64,000 bases of DNA from an uncultured Bacteroidales bacterium (GTDB lineage: Bacteria; Bacteroidota; Bacteroidia; Bacteroidales; Muribaculaceae): positions 17,416 to 81,415 of the forward strand of contig CANPDU010000012.1 of the NCBI GenBank assembly GCA_947573135.1, written 5' to 3'. The position numbers were made by a program, and so were the translations under genes. The notes beneath the pieces were generated by a model, which was given only the letters and a program-made list of their open reading frames with translations, searched no databases and had not been told where the DNA came from. Below are positions 35,241-42,872 of this stretch, one piece after another. The first letter of the stretch is position 1. Every line of letters begins with the position of its first letter.

Positions 35241-36464
35241 TCAGTCAATTTCATGCTCCAAAGGAGGAGATTCGGAGGCCTCGGCGAGCATTATATTCAG
35301 GTCCGCATCGGGTTGGTTGAGGAACTTTTCGAGATTCAGGTAATACATCAGCACAATCCGTATTATTGTAGCCAGCCCGGAGAAGCTCCATCGCCTTTTT
35401 AGTTTGCTTTGCAAGACTGAAAGCAACAGGTTTGCGATGAGAGTGACCCATATCTGGATTTTGATGGCATTGGCGCTTTCGCCATAGAAGTATCTCAGGG
35501 GGAAGTTCTGCTTGATCTGCTTGAAAAGAGACTCTATCTGCCACCGGCGGCGGTATATCGCCACGATGGTCTCCAACGCCATGTCAAAATCGTTGGTAAG
35601 CAATGATATGAGCTTGGGTTGCTTGCCCTTTTTGATGTCAACATACGTGATTATCCTGGCAATATGGTTTATCTCGCCCTTGCGGAACACCACAACCTGC
35701 TCCCGATATTCCATAACTCCCTGCGGATTCTGATGCATACAGTCCACAAGCACCTCATAATTGAGGTTTTTCTTCATCTTGGTGACATAGACCACTCCAC
35801 GGTCAGTCAGCTCCTCGAACTTGGCATAGTTGATGTAGGCGCGGTCCATCGCCGCTATCTCGTCGCGTTTGTAATGGCTCGGTGCGAGCATGAACGAGTC
35901 GTTGGTCGCCGCAGACGTGAACTGCACATCGCACGGAACACCCTCGTTGGCATGTATCACAGCATGGACTTTGACGCCGCCTTTCTTCCTGCCTGTCTTC
36001 GGATGACGCCCCACGCCCTTGAAAATGGCATTGGAGAACAGGCTTACGGTGGTTGAATCGATGATACGCAGCCGTTTTATCCATTCTTCCGTGCCGCCCC
36101 GTCGGCTGTCCGATGAAAGGATGTCCTTATTTGCTTCATAGAGATCGCGGTACACATCCTCGAAGAACCGCTCCGGACGTCTTGCGTTTGCATCTGACAG
36201 CGTGCTCCGCTTCGGTACCGTGTCAATGCCCACATGATGCAGCTTGCGCACTTCAGCTGTCATGGATGGCTCTATTTCTCGCAATGAATCGAACCGCTGA
36301 ATCACCGCATAAAGCATTGTCAGCAGATGTGTGTATCCGTCGAAGCTCTTGACATACTTTTCTCCGCCGTGTTTACGGCTCATTTCAACTATTTTTGTGC
36401 GGTCAAGCGATTTTATCAGCTGACCATATATCGGCTGTCCGAAGAAATTGCTACTTTTGCCCAT
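35241..36464 (-). CDS. IS4-family transposase (DDE, DUF4372-type)
   Basis: A DDE transposase of about 407 residues. The first aspartate lies in RIIDSTTVSLF, the second in AAMDRAYINYAKF, and the glutamate in the IS4 signature YRRRWQIESLFKQIK, which keeps the Y-R-E-K spacing. The N-terminal helix-turn-helix segment (DUF4372) reads IYGQLIKSLDRTKIVEMS. The frame is open 39 bases upstream, but ATG 36464 (MGKSSNFF) is the usual start. No frameshift or internal stop is seen, so the enzyme is probably functional. Confidence 0.9.
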   Translation of the reverse strand: MGKSSNFFGQPIYGQLIKSLDRTKIVEMSRKHGGEKYVKSFDGYTHLLTMLYAVIQRFDSLREIEPSMTAEVRKLHHVGIDTVPKRSTLSDANARRPERFFEDVYRDLYEANKDILSSDSRRGGTEEWIKRLRIIDSTTVSLFSNAIFKGVGRHPKTGRKKGGVKVHAVIHANEGVPCDVQFTSAATNDSFMLAPSHYKRDEIAAMDRAYINYAKFEELTDRGVVYVTKMKKNLNYEVLVDCMHQNPQGVMEYREQVVVFRKGEINHIARIITYVDIKKGKQPKLISLLTNDFDMALETIVAIYRRRWQIESLFKQIKQNFPLRYFYGESANAIKIQIWVTLIANLLLSVLQSKLKRRWSFSGLATIIRIVLMYYLNLEKFLNQPDADLNIMLAEASESPPLEHEID

Positions 36465-36557
36465 GGTTATTCTTAGTTTGTTTGGCGACAACAAAATAAC
36501 CATTTAGGGCTGACTCCTGCAAACGGAATCAGCCCTAATTTTCAGTTGACCTCAAAA

Positions 36558-36576
36558 GTTTAGCGGACAGTAATAA
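36558..36576 (-). repeat. Right terminal inverted repeat of the IS
   Basis: GTTTAGCGGACAGTAATAA, complementary to the left end. Confidence 0.9.
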
Positions 36577-36850
36577 AAATTAATAATAATCGTCTATTTG
36601 GCTAACATAATGGCTCGCTTTAGGTTCATGCACTTTGATAATCAGGAACTTTTTGTGATTTTGGAGCCTTAGAAGGAGATGACGGAAATTTTTGCTTGTT
36701 CTGACGACAAGTCAATTACTGCAGCTCTCCACTTTTTGGCGCATCTTTTTCATCACAACTCTTATTTTATCTATTATCGGTCTTAAAGTTTTATCGTAAA
36801 TTTATTAACTTCGCGTTTGATAGTCAATGTGTCATGTTTGAAGCAGTTTT

Positions 36851-37156
36851 ATGGATCGCATAGATCGGGAAAAATTGGTGGTCAGGCTGATGATTGCCAT
36901 ATATTGCCGTAGGCATCACGACCCTCGCGACGGAGAGTTGTGTGATGACTGCCGAAGTCTTCTGAACTATGCGCACCGACGTCTTGACAATTGTCCGAAG
37001 GGTAATGCCAAGACGAGTTGCCGTAAATGTGAAATCCATTGTTATTCCCACGCTAACCGCGACAAAATCCGGGATGTGATGAAGTTTGTCGGTCCTCGTA
37101 TGTTATTAATTCATCCGTGGTACGCAATACAACACCTTATATCAGAAGTAAAATAA
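36851..37156 (+). CDS. YgbA-like nitrosative-stress protein
   Basis: A 101-residue cysteine-rich protein matching the nitrous oxide-stimulated promoter family (E. coli YgbA). The pattern CDDCRSLLNYAHRRLDNCP (residues 31-49), CRKCEIHCYSHANR and GPRMLLIHPWYAIQHL is very typical. In proteobacteria the gene responds to nitric oxide through NsrR and helps restore amino acid synthesis after iron-sulfur damage; for Bacteroidetes this is extrapolated. It is 5 bases upstream of a PH-domain gene and probably heads that operon. Cysteines at 31, 34, 48, 57, 60 and 64 suggest metal or cluster binding. Confidence 0.85.
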   Translation: MDRIDREKLVVRLMIAIYCRRHHDPRDGELCDDCRSLLNYAHRRLDNCPKGNAKTSCRKCEIHCYSHANRDKIRDVMKFVGPRMLLIHPWYAIQHLISEVK

Positions 37157-37161
37157 ATCTT

Positions 37162-37740
37162 ATGGACGATTTTGAAAACTACGGCGAAAACCCTGTTGAT
37201 GATATGATGACCGATTATGATTATCACGTCAATACCGGCGAACTGCCCGGACTGTTCGGCGAAGAAAAATATGATTACTCCGGCGCCGGCTTTAAGAATG
37301 ATTGTCGCGGCTATGTTTTGCCAATTGTCTATCATTCTGCAATTGCTTGGTGGGTCTGGCTTGTTATGATCGGTACTCTCGCGTTCACCTACTATCTTGC
37401 TGATATAAACACATGGATGAGTTTTACTATCATCGGGATAGGTTTAGTCATTCTGTTTGCTGTGCTGATATTCGGTTGCCGCTATGTGATCGACGGCAAT
37501 GAACTTATTGACTATCAGCTTTTCAGGCCTATGCGTTTTCAGATTTCCAATATTATGGATGTGAGGAAGACTACGGGCGGCGTCGCTACGGCAGGAATGT
37601 CTCATCGTCGTGTCTCGATAAGATTTAAAGACCGTTCGGAGTGGAAAAGCTACGCACCATTGGAAATTTCGCCACGCGACCGCGACTGTTTCATCAGCCA
37701 CTTGATCTCAATTAATCCCGACATAATGGAAATTAAATGA
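37162..37740 (+). CDS. PH-like domain membrane protein
   Basis: A 192-residue protein with an acidic cytosolic N-terminus, two membrane helices (about 64-82 and 92-112) and a C-terminal PH-like domain (YVIDGNELIDYQLF, VSIRFKDRSEWKSYAPLEI), matching short bacterial PH/DUF304 proteins. Function unknown. An ATG at 37117 would overlap the YgbA-like gene; 37162 leaves a 5-base gap and fits the hydrophilic start. The next gene overlaps the stop by four bases. Confidence 0.75.
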   Translation: MDDFENYGENPVDDMMTDYDYHVNTGELPGLFGEEKYDYSGAGFKNDCRGYVLPIVYHSAIAWWVWLVMIGTLAFTYYLADINTWMSFTIIGIGLVILFAVLIFGCRYVIDGNELIDYQLFRPMRFQISNIMDVRKTTGGVATAGMSHRRVSIRFKDRSEWKSYAPLEISPRDRDCFISHLISINPDIMEIK

Positions 37741-38102
37741 ATATCGAGGAATTCAGAGAATATTGTATGGCGATGGACGGTGTTGCAGAGAAAACTCCGT
37801 TCGGCAAATTTGCACGGCGCTACGAATCCATCCTCGTGTTTTATGTCCTTGATCATATGTTCTGTTTCGTTGATATGGACGACTTTACATCTGTTACCGT
37901 AAAATCGACTCCGGAAGAAGTCGAAGATATCCGCATGAGCCACACATCTGTAAGCAATTCGCTTAATCAGAGCCTTAAACACTGGATCCAACTTAATCTC
38001 AACGGCGACATTCCCGACAGCGAAATCTATGATCTTGTCAAAAGAGCCTATGATATTGTCAGAGCTAAGTATACTAAGAAACCTCGAGTAGCAAGGCGAT
38101 GA
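37737..38102 (+). CDS. MmcQ/YjbR family protein
   Basis: The 121-residue sequence has the MmcQ/YjbR family CyaY-like fold: NIEEFREYCMAMDGVAEKTPFG at the start (in part), FCFVDMDDFTSVTVK, and the helical end LNGDIPDSEIYDLVKRAYDIV. Members are called DNA-binding, but no specific function is proven. The gene overlaps the PH-domain gene by four bases and is convergent with the alcohol dehydrogenase, whose stop lies immediately next to its own. Confidence 0.85.
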   Translation: MNIEEFREYCMAMDGVAEKTPFGKFARRYESILVFYVLDHMFCFVDMDDFTSVTVKSTPEEVEDIRMSHTSVSNSLNQSLKHWIQLNLNGDIPDSEIYDLVKRAYDIVRAKYTKKPRVARR

Positions 38103-39134
38103 TCAATCCTGATATATCGCAGTTTTGATAACGTTGTCCTCTCTGTTTGCAAACAGTTCATATGCTTCCTTTATGCAACTTAGCGGGAAACGATGAGTGA
38201 TCAGACGGGTTGTATCTATCTTGCCTTCTGAAATCAACTGCATGATCTTGCCGCAGTCACATGCATCGACTCCTCCGGTTTTGAATGTTAGATTTTTGCC
38301 GTACATCCATGGCAAAGGAAGTATTTGCTCTTTTTCGTATAGTGCGACAATTGTAACTATGGCATTGGGCCGCGCGCAGCGCCATGCGAGTTCAAAGGTG
38401 TCGTTTCCTCCGGCAACTTCTATAACTCGGTCTGCACCCTGGCCGTCAGTCATTTCATTAAGAATTTTACCGCATTCCGACGGTTCGGTTATGCATACAT
38501 CCGGATAATGTTGACTGACAAACTTGCGGCGATTTTCGTCTGCTTCACATACCACTGTCCGGTGAGGATTATAGAGCCGGACGCATTCAAGAGTGCAGAG
38601 TCCGGTCGGTCCGGCTCCGATAATCAGCACGGTGTCTTCCGTCGAGATTTCAGTAATTTTGGCCGCCCAATATCCGGTTGACAGAATATCGCCGACAAAC
38701 AGTGCTTGTTCATCGCTGACGTTATCAGGTATCGGTGTCAGACCATTGTCTGCATAGGGCACTCGCACATATTCGGTCTGTCCGCCGTCAATGCGACATC
38801 CCAACATCCATCCGCCTGATGTGCAGTTGTTCACATATCCGCGTCTGCAGTAGAAACACTCTCCGCAGAATGTCTCAACATTTATGGCAACCCTGTCGCC
38901 GGGTTTTATCTTGGTGACTTCCGGACCTGTGGACTCGACGACACCGACCATCTCATGCCCGAGGGTAATTCCGTTTTTCGCTTGTGGCACAGCTCCATGC
39001 AGGATGTGTAGATCAGACGAGCATATACTCGAAAGAGTAACTTTCACAATGGCGTCTTTCGAGTTAATGATCCTCGGTTTGGGTTTCTCAATCATTTCAA
39101 ACCGCCCGTGCTCAATATATGTCAGTGCTTTCAT
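38103..39134 (-). CDS. Zinc-dependent medium-chain alcohol dehydrogenase
   Basis: A 343-residue MDR enzyme. Catalytic zinc ligands are Cys in SSICSSDLH (about 37) and His-Glu in ITLGHEMVGVVE. The structural zinc site is the four cysteines in CGECFYCRRGYVNNC (about 94-108). The NAD(P) loop is IIGAGPTGLCTLE (about 171-183). Substrate could be an alcohol, sorbitol or threonine-like compound; sequence alone does not decide. A TATCTTTG box (complement of 39173-39180) precedes it. It stands alone, divergent from the cobalamin-riboswitch operon. Confidence 0.88.
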   Translation of the reverse strand: MKALTYIEHGRFEMIEKPKPRIINSKDAIVKVTLSSICSSDLHILHGAVPQAKNGITLGHEMVGVVESTGPEVTKIKPGDRVAINVETFCGECFYCRRGYVNNCTSGGWMLGCRIDGGQTEYVRVPYADNGLTPIPDNVSDEQALFVGDILSTGYWAAKITEISTEDTVLIIGAGPTGLCTLECVRLYNPHRTVVCEADENRRKFVSQHYPDVCITEPSECGKILNEMTDGQGADRVIEVAGGNDTFELAWRCARPNAIVTIVALYEKEQILPLPWMYGKNLTFKTGGVDACDCGKIMQLISEGKIDTTRLITHRFPLSCIKEAYELFANREDNVIKTAIYQD

Positions 39135-39235
39135 CTTAAATACAATTGAAACGATGCTTTATGTTTGTCATGCAAAGATAGTGAAAATGCCTGATTCCTA
39201 TTATCCGTCTGTATATTGAGGCATGTTAAAATTTT

Positions 39236-39266
39236 TTTGTCGGTTGAAAAAAAGTTCTTAACTTTG
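39236..39266 (+). promoter_or_regulatory. Promoter of the B12 uptake operon
   Basis: TTTG (39236-39239) and TAACTTTG (39259-39266) with a 19-base spacer, a full-consensus match just ahead of the riboswitch. Confidence 0.78.
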
Positions 39267-39274
39267 CAGCGAAA

Positions 39275-39480
39275 TGGTTGTCCGCTTTATCCGTAGAGAC
39301 GGAGTATTAATGGACATTAAAAGGGAACGAGGTGAAAATCCCCGACAGTACCCGCTGCTGTAATTTCCATCGGCGATGATGTGCGCAGTCACCGCCTTGA
39401 GTTCAATCGCATTATGTCACTGGCCGACAAGGCCGGGAAGGCGCGAGAGACCGGAATAAGTCAGAAGACCTGCCGTTTTG
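39275..39480 (+). promoter_or_regulatory. Cobalamin riboswitch
   Basis: The leader has the core cobalamin aptamer: AAGGGAACGAGGTGAAAATC, CCGACAGTACCCGCTGCTG (about 39321-39362), the B12-box-like CACTGGCCGACAAGGCCGGG with AAGGCG (about 39418-39446), and AGTCAGAAGACCTGCC. The genes downstream are B12 uptake genes. A terminator-like hairpin follows at 39590-39635, so cobalamin probably stops transcription early. Confidence 0.95.
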
Positions 39481-39589
39481 TCTGCATGAAGAGTGCCCCG
39501 GGTGATGGGTTGACTTGATGACTTTAGCTACCGTAGACCATGGTTGATTTTTTAGCGAGGTGGCTGTAGGTCGCGGTTTTGAGCTGTTT

Positions 39590-39635
39590 CCCGATTACGT
39601 TCTTCATTGTCAGGCGTAACCGGGATAGTTTTTTT
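39590..39635 (+). terminator. Riboswitch terminator hairpin
   Basis: CCCG-A-TTACG (39590-39599) pairs with CGTAA-C-CGGG (39615-39624), then ATAG and seven T (39629-39635). It lies 25 bases before the first ATG and would work as the off-switch of the cobalamin riboswitch. Confidence 0.75.
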
Positions 39636-39659
39636 ACCAGAACCAACAAGTAACAGACA

Positions 39660-40670
39660 ATGAAAAGAATTTTACTTTTGACACTTGCCGCACTATCTGT
39701 CAGCGGCGCATATGCTGAAGACAAAGTGACAGTGCTTGACCTTACTAAAGCTGATCCTAAACTCGAATTCGACGCCGAGACCGGAGCATGGTCCGATACT
39801 TATAACGATGATGCCGAAAGCATCGAAAGTCAGTGTTTTTCGTTTGTCCATAGTTCGATGAGCGATTACAATACATGGTGGGGCTTTACAGCTTCTAATT
39901 CGGCTGATAATTCTTTCCGTGAAAATTTTATCACATATCAATTCAGCAACATGGCTAAGGGCGGCATCGTGCTTAATGAAGACGGTTCGGTCAAACTTGA
40001 CGAGTTCGGAGCGCCTGTCGTGAGTGCCGACGTTCCCTATATCATCGGCTATTATAGCCCCTTTATGGCAGCCCGTCCGGTTGACATGACTTTCAACGAC
40101 AGTAAAGCCCATGAAGTCGTAGGGGTCTACGTCAATCTCACCAGCTATACTTATTACAGCATTCAGAACGGGGATGCATATGCACGCGCTTTCAACAACG
40201 GTGACAGTTTCAAGCTGACAATACATGGTGTGGCTTCCGATGACAGCGAGAAAACAGTAGAAGTAGAGCTGGCCTCATATAATAATGGAACTCTCACACT
40301 CAACCGTGGCTGGAGCTACGTTGATCTCAGCCCTCTCGGCGAAGTCAACGAACTTTATTTCACGATGAAGAGTACAGACAGCGGAACATACGGCGATAAT
40401 ACGCCTGAATATTTCTGTCTCGATAAATTAATGGTTAAAACCGCCGAAACTTCCGGCATTGCCAATATAGGCACGGATGCGAATGCTGTTATCAACTATG
40501 ACCGTGTGTCCAAAACTGTCACTGTCGATGGCGCTGATTTCGCTGCCGTCTATGATGTGTCCGGACGTCAGGTGATGGCTACTGACTCTTCTAAGTTCAG
40601 TCTTTCAAGTCTTCCTGCCGGTGTCTATGTTGTCCGGGCAGGAGCATCAAGTATTAAAATTGCAAAATGA
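39660..40670 (+). CDS. DUF4465 secreted cobalamin-binding candidate (BtuH-like)
   Basis: A 336-residue protein of the DUF4465 type: SMSDYNTWWGFTASNSADNS (in part), YIIGYYSP, VGVYVNLTSYTYYSIQNGDAY, GWSYVDLSPLGEVNELYFTMKSTDSG and FCLDKL. Such proteins recur in cobalamin-riboswitch loci of Bacteroidetes and some are surface B12 binders (BtuH), so binding is likely. It has a signal peptide (1-19) but no lipobox, and it ends with YDVSGRQV and LPAGVYVVRAGASSIKIAK, a type IX-like tail. Bacteroides homologues are mostly lipoproteins. It is first in the operon; the next ATG overlaps its stop. Confidence 0.8.
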   Translation: MKRILLLTLAALSVSGAYAEDKVTVLDLTKADPKLEFDAETGAWSDTYNDDAESIESQCFSFVHSSMSDYNTWWGFTASNSADNSFRENFITYQFSNMAKGGIVLNEDGSVKLDEFGAPVVSADVPYIIGYYSPFMAARPVDMTFNDSKAHEVVGVYVNLTSYTYYSIQNGDAYARAFNNGDSFKLTIHGVASDDSEKTVEVELASYNNGTLTLNRGWSYVDLSPLGEVNELYFTMKSTDSGTYGDNTPEYFCLDKLMVKTAETSGIANIGTDANAVINYDRVSKTVTVDGADFAAVYDVSGRQVMATDSSKFSLSSLPAGVYVVRAGASSIKIAK

Positions 40671-41812
40671 TAAAAAGAAAATTGTTATTAGGTTTCATCC
40701 TTGTTGCGGGGCTTGTGTCCTGCAACAAGGATGATGTTATTGTAGTCGACGAACCGGTGACTCCCGATCCCGTCGAAGATTTCGATCCGGTGTTTGCCGG
40801 ATCATCCTATTTCCAGCGGTCGACAACGCGCTACACATTCGTAGGTCGACCTGTTTTTATCACCCCGATAGTCAGTGGTGACAGTTATGAATGGTGTGTT
40901 GACGGGCAGCTCTCTGAATGTACGTCGCCGACGTTCAAATTCACTCCCAACGCTCCCGGCGAATATATCGTCGATGTCAATATCGACAATGCTGTCGACG
41001 GCCGGCTGAAGGTCGTATGCGTCCCCGAGACCGAGCGGCAGATGTATCGCCCCGGTGAATCCAAGGAAGTTAAAGTCTATGAATATGTACCTGCTCCCGG
41101 TCAATTTATCAACGAATCGGTTGATAAAATGTCGCGTGAGGAGGCTGCCCGGTGGGCTGCCGACAGGATAAAGTCAGGCGACGTTGTGTCGCTCGGCGGT
41201 TTCGGCGGTTATGTGATCGTCGGTTTCGGTCATTCGATCGGTGATTTTATCGTTAAGGGCAATGCTTTTACCAATAAGGGCGGCGCGTCCAATGAACCCG
41301 GCATCGTCTATGTAATGCAAGATGTGAACGGGAACGGCATTCCTGATGACGAATGGTACGAGCTGCGCGGCAGCGAGACAGGCGCGGAGACGACCGTACA
41401 GAACTACGCGGTGACATATCAGCGTCCGGCTGCGCCGCAGTCGCCGGTGAAGTGGACAGATTGTTTTGGCGCTGTCGGCGAAATTGACTATATGGCGGCA
41501 TTTCATAAACAGGATTACTACTATCCCTCGTGGATCGAAGAAGATGAATACACGCTCCGCGGCACTCTCGTGGCTGCCAGAACCGAGCGTGACCAGTCCG
41601 GTCAGTGGATCAACCGTCCGCTCGATTACGGATATGCCGACAATACGGGCTCAAATGACAATGTGTTCCGACTTTCGGACGCTATGTTTGCCGATCTAAG
41701 CAGCATCTCGCTAGAGTATGTCGATTTTATAAAAGTTCAGACCGGAGTCAACGGTAAGTGCGGATCGCTTGGCGAGCTTTCAACCGAAATATTGAGTGTA
41801 AGTGAGAAATAA
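40667..41812 (+). CDS. PKD-like surface lipoprotein of the B12 locus
   Basis: A 381-residue lipoprotein: LVAGLVSCNKDD (11-22) is a lipobox with the modified cysteine at 19. A PKD-like domain (about 48-107, with GDSYEWCVDG and FTPNAPGEYIVDV) is followed by a larger domain (KSGDVVSLGGFGGYVIVGF and DVNGNGIPDDEWYELRGSE) typical of cell-surface proteins in this locus type. Precise function unknown; an accessory role in cobalamin capture is inferred. It overlaps DUF4465 upstream by four bases and btuG downstream by 11. Confidence 0.8.
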   Translation: MIKRKLLLGFILVAGLVSCNKDDVIVVDEPVTPDPVEDFDPVFAGSSYFQRSTTRYTFVGRPVFITPIVSGDSYEWCVDGQLSECTSPTFKFTPNAPGEYIVDVNIDNAVDGRLKVVCVPETERQMYRPGESKEVKVYEYVPAPGQFINESVDKMSREEAARWAADRIKSGDVVSLGGFGGYVIVGFGHSIGDFIVKGNAFTNKGGASNEPGIVYVMQDVNGNGIPDDEWYELRGSETGAETTVQNYAVTYQRPAAPQSPVKWTDCFGAVGEIDYMAAFHKQDYYYPSWIEEDEYTLRGTLVAARTERDQSGQWINRPLDYGYADNTGSNDNVFRLSDAMFADLSSISLEYVDFIKVQTGVNGKCGSLGELSTEILSVSEK

Positions 41813-42872
41813 GATATTTTTTTCTGCCGTCTTATTCTGTGTGGCCCGTTTGTTGTCGGGCTGCATGGAATGGGACTACGATCTTGACGACGAGACGTTC
41901 GACGCTCCGGCTCACGGTCTTTTCATTGTCAACGAAGGATCATTCCAATATGGTAATGCTACGTTGTCGTTCTACGATCCGCAGAATAATAATGTCGAAA
42001 ATGAGATTTTTTTACGGGCCAACGGCATGAAGCTCGGCGATGTGGCCCAGTCAATGACAGTCTATGGCGACAAGGGCTGGATCGTAGTCAACAACAGCCA
42101 TGTTATTTTCGCTATTGATACTAAAACGTTCAAAGAAGTCGGCCGTATTGAAAATCTGACGTCTCCGCGTTACATTCATTTTGTAAGCGATGAAAAGGCA
42201 TATGTGAGCCAGCTATGGGACAATCGCATTTTCATCATCGATCCACGCCGCTACGAGGTGACAGGTTATATTGACGTACCGGATATGACGATGGAAACAG
42301 GCTCGACCGAGCAGATGGTTCAGGTCGGCCGATATGTCTACTGCAACTGCTGGAGCTACCAGAACCGCATAATTAAAATCGACACCGAGACCGACCGTAT
42401 CGTTGATCAGCTTACGGTCGGCATACAGCCGACATCGCTTGTCGTCGACCGCGACAACAGACTGTGGACAATCACAGACGGCGGATATGACGGATCACCT
42501 TACGGCTATGAGGCTCCTGCACTCTACCGTATCGACCTTGAGACTTTCACTGTCGACCGTCAGTTCCGCTTTAAGATGGGCGAGACCCCGAGCGAACTTA
42601 ACATCAGCGGCGACGGCACCCGGCTGTATTGGCTCAACGAGGATGTATGGCAAATGGATGTCGATGCCGCTCGTTTGCCTGTGAAGCCGTTGATAAAAAG
42701 CCGCTCGACGAAATATTACGGTCTGACTGTCGCTCCGGTCAGCAGTGAAGTGTATGTCGGCGATGCGATAGATTATCAGCAGCAGGGCATCATCTATCGC
42801 TACACCTCGGGCGGTGATCTTATTGACAGTTTTTATGTCGGTGTGACTCCCGGAGCATATTGTTGGAAATGA
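41802..42872 (+). CDS. btuG: BtuG-like cobalamin-binding beta-propeller lipoprotein
   Basis: A 356-residue surface lipoprotein: LLSGCMEW gives a lipobox (cysteine 21), followed by a seven-bladed YncE-like propeller with repeated blade cores (GWIVVNNSHVIFAIDTKT, AYVSQLWDNRIFIID, YVYCNCWSYQNRIIKIDT, LWTITDGGYDG). BtuG proteins bind cobalamin very tightly on the cell surface and pass it to BtuB, with which they form a lid complex. Operon place just before btuB and riboswitch control fit exactly. The start overlaps the previous gene. Confidence 0.92.
   Translation: MRNKIFFSAVLFCVARLLSGCMEWDYDLDDETFDAPAHGLFIVNEGSFQYGNATLSFYDPQNNNVENEIFLRANGMKLGDVAQSMTVYGDKGWIVVNNSHVIFAIDTKTFKEVGRIENLTSPRYIHFVSDEKAYVSQLWDNRIFIIDPRRYEVTGYIDVPDMTMETGSTEQMVQVGRYVYCNCWSYQNRIIKIDTETDRIVDQLTVGIQPTSLVVDRDNRLWTITDGGYDGSPYGYEAPALYRIDLETFTVDRQFRFKMGETPSELNISGDGTRLYWLNEDVWQMDVDAARLPVKPLIKSRSTKYYGLTVAPVSSEVYVGDAIDYQQQGIIYRYTSGGDLIDSFYVGVTPGAYCWK

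Larger units (their letters stand above)
35152..36576 (-). mobile_element. IS4-family insertion sequence, apparently complete
   Basis: About 1.4 kb bounded by identical 19-base inverted repeats (35152-35170 and 36558-36576) with one transposase gene inside. AAA on both outer sides (35149-35151, 36577-36579) can be a short target duplication; the AAATTA copies at 35149-35154 and 36577-36582 fit another boundary choice. The frame and termini look intact, so it may still move. Confidence 0.9.

Noticed and set aside
41802..42872. Heme or siderophore locus for the propeller and receptor
   Set aside because: The cobalamin riboswitch and the BtuG/BtuB pair identify the substrate better.
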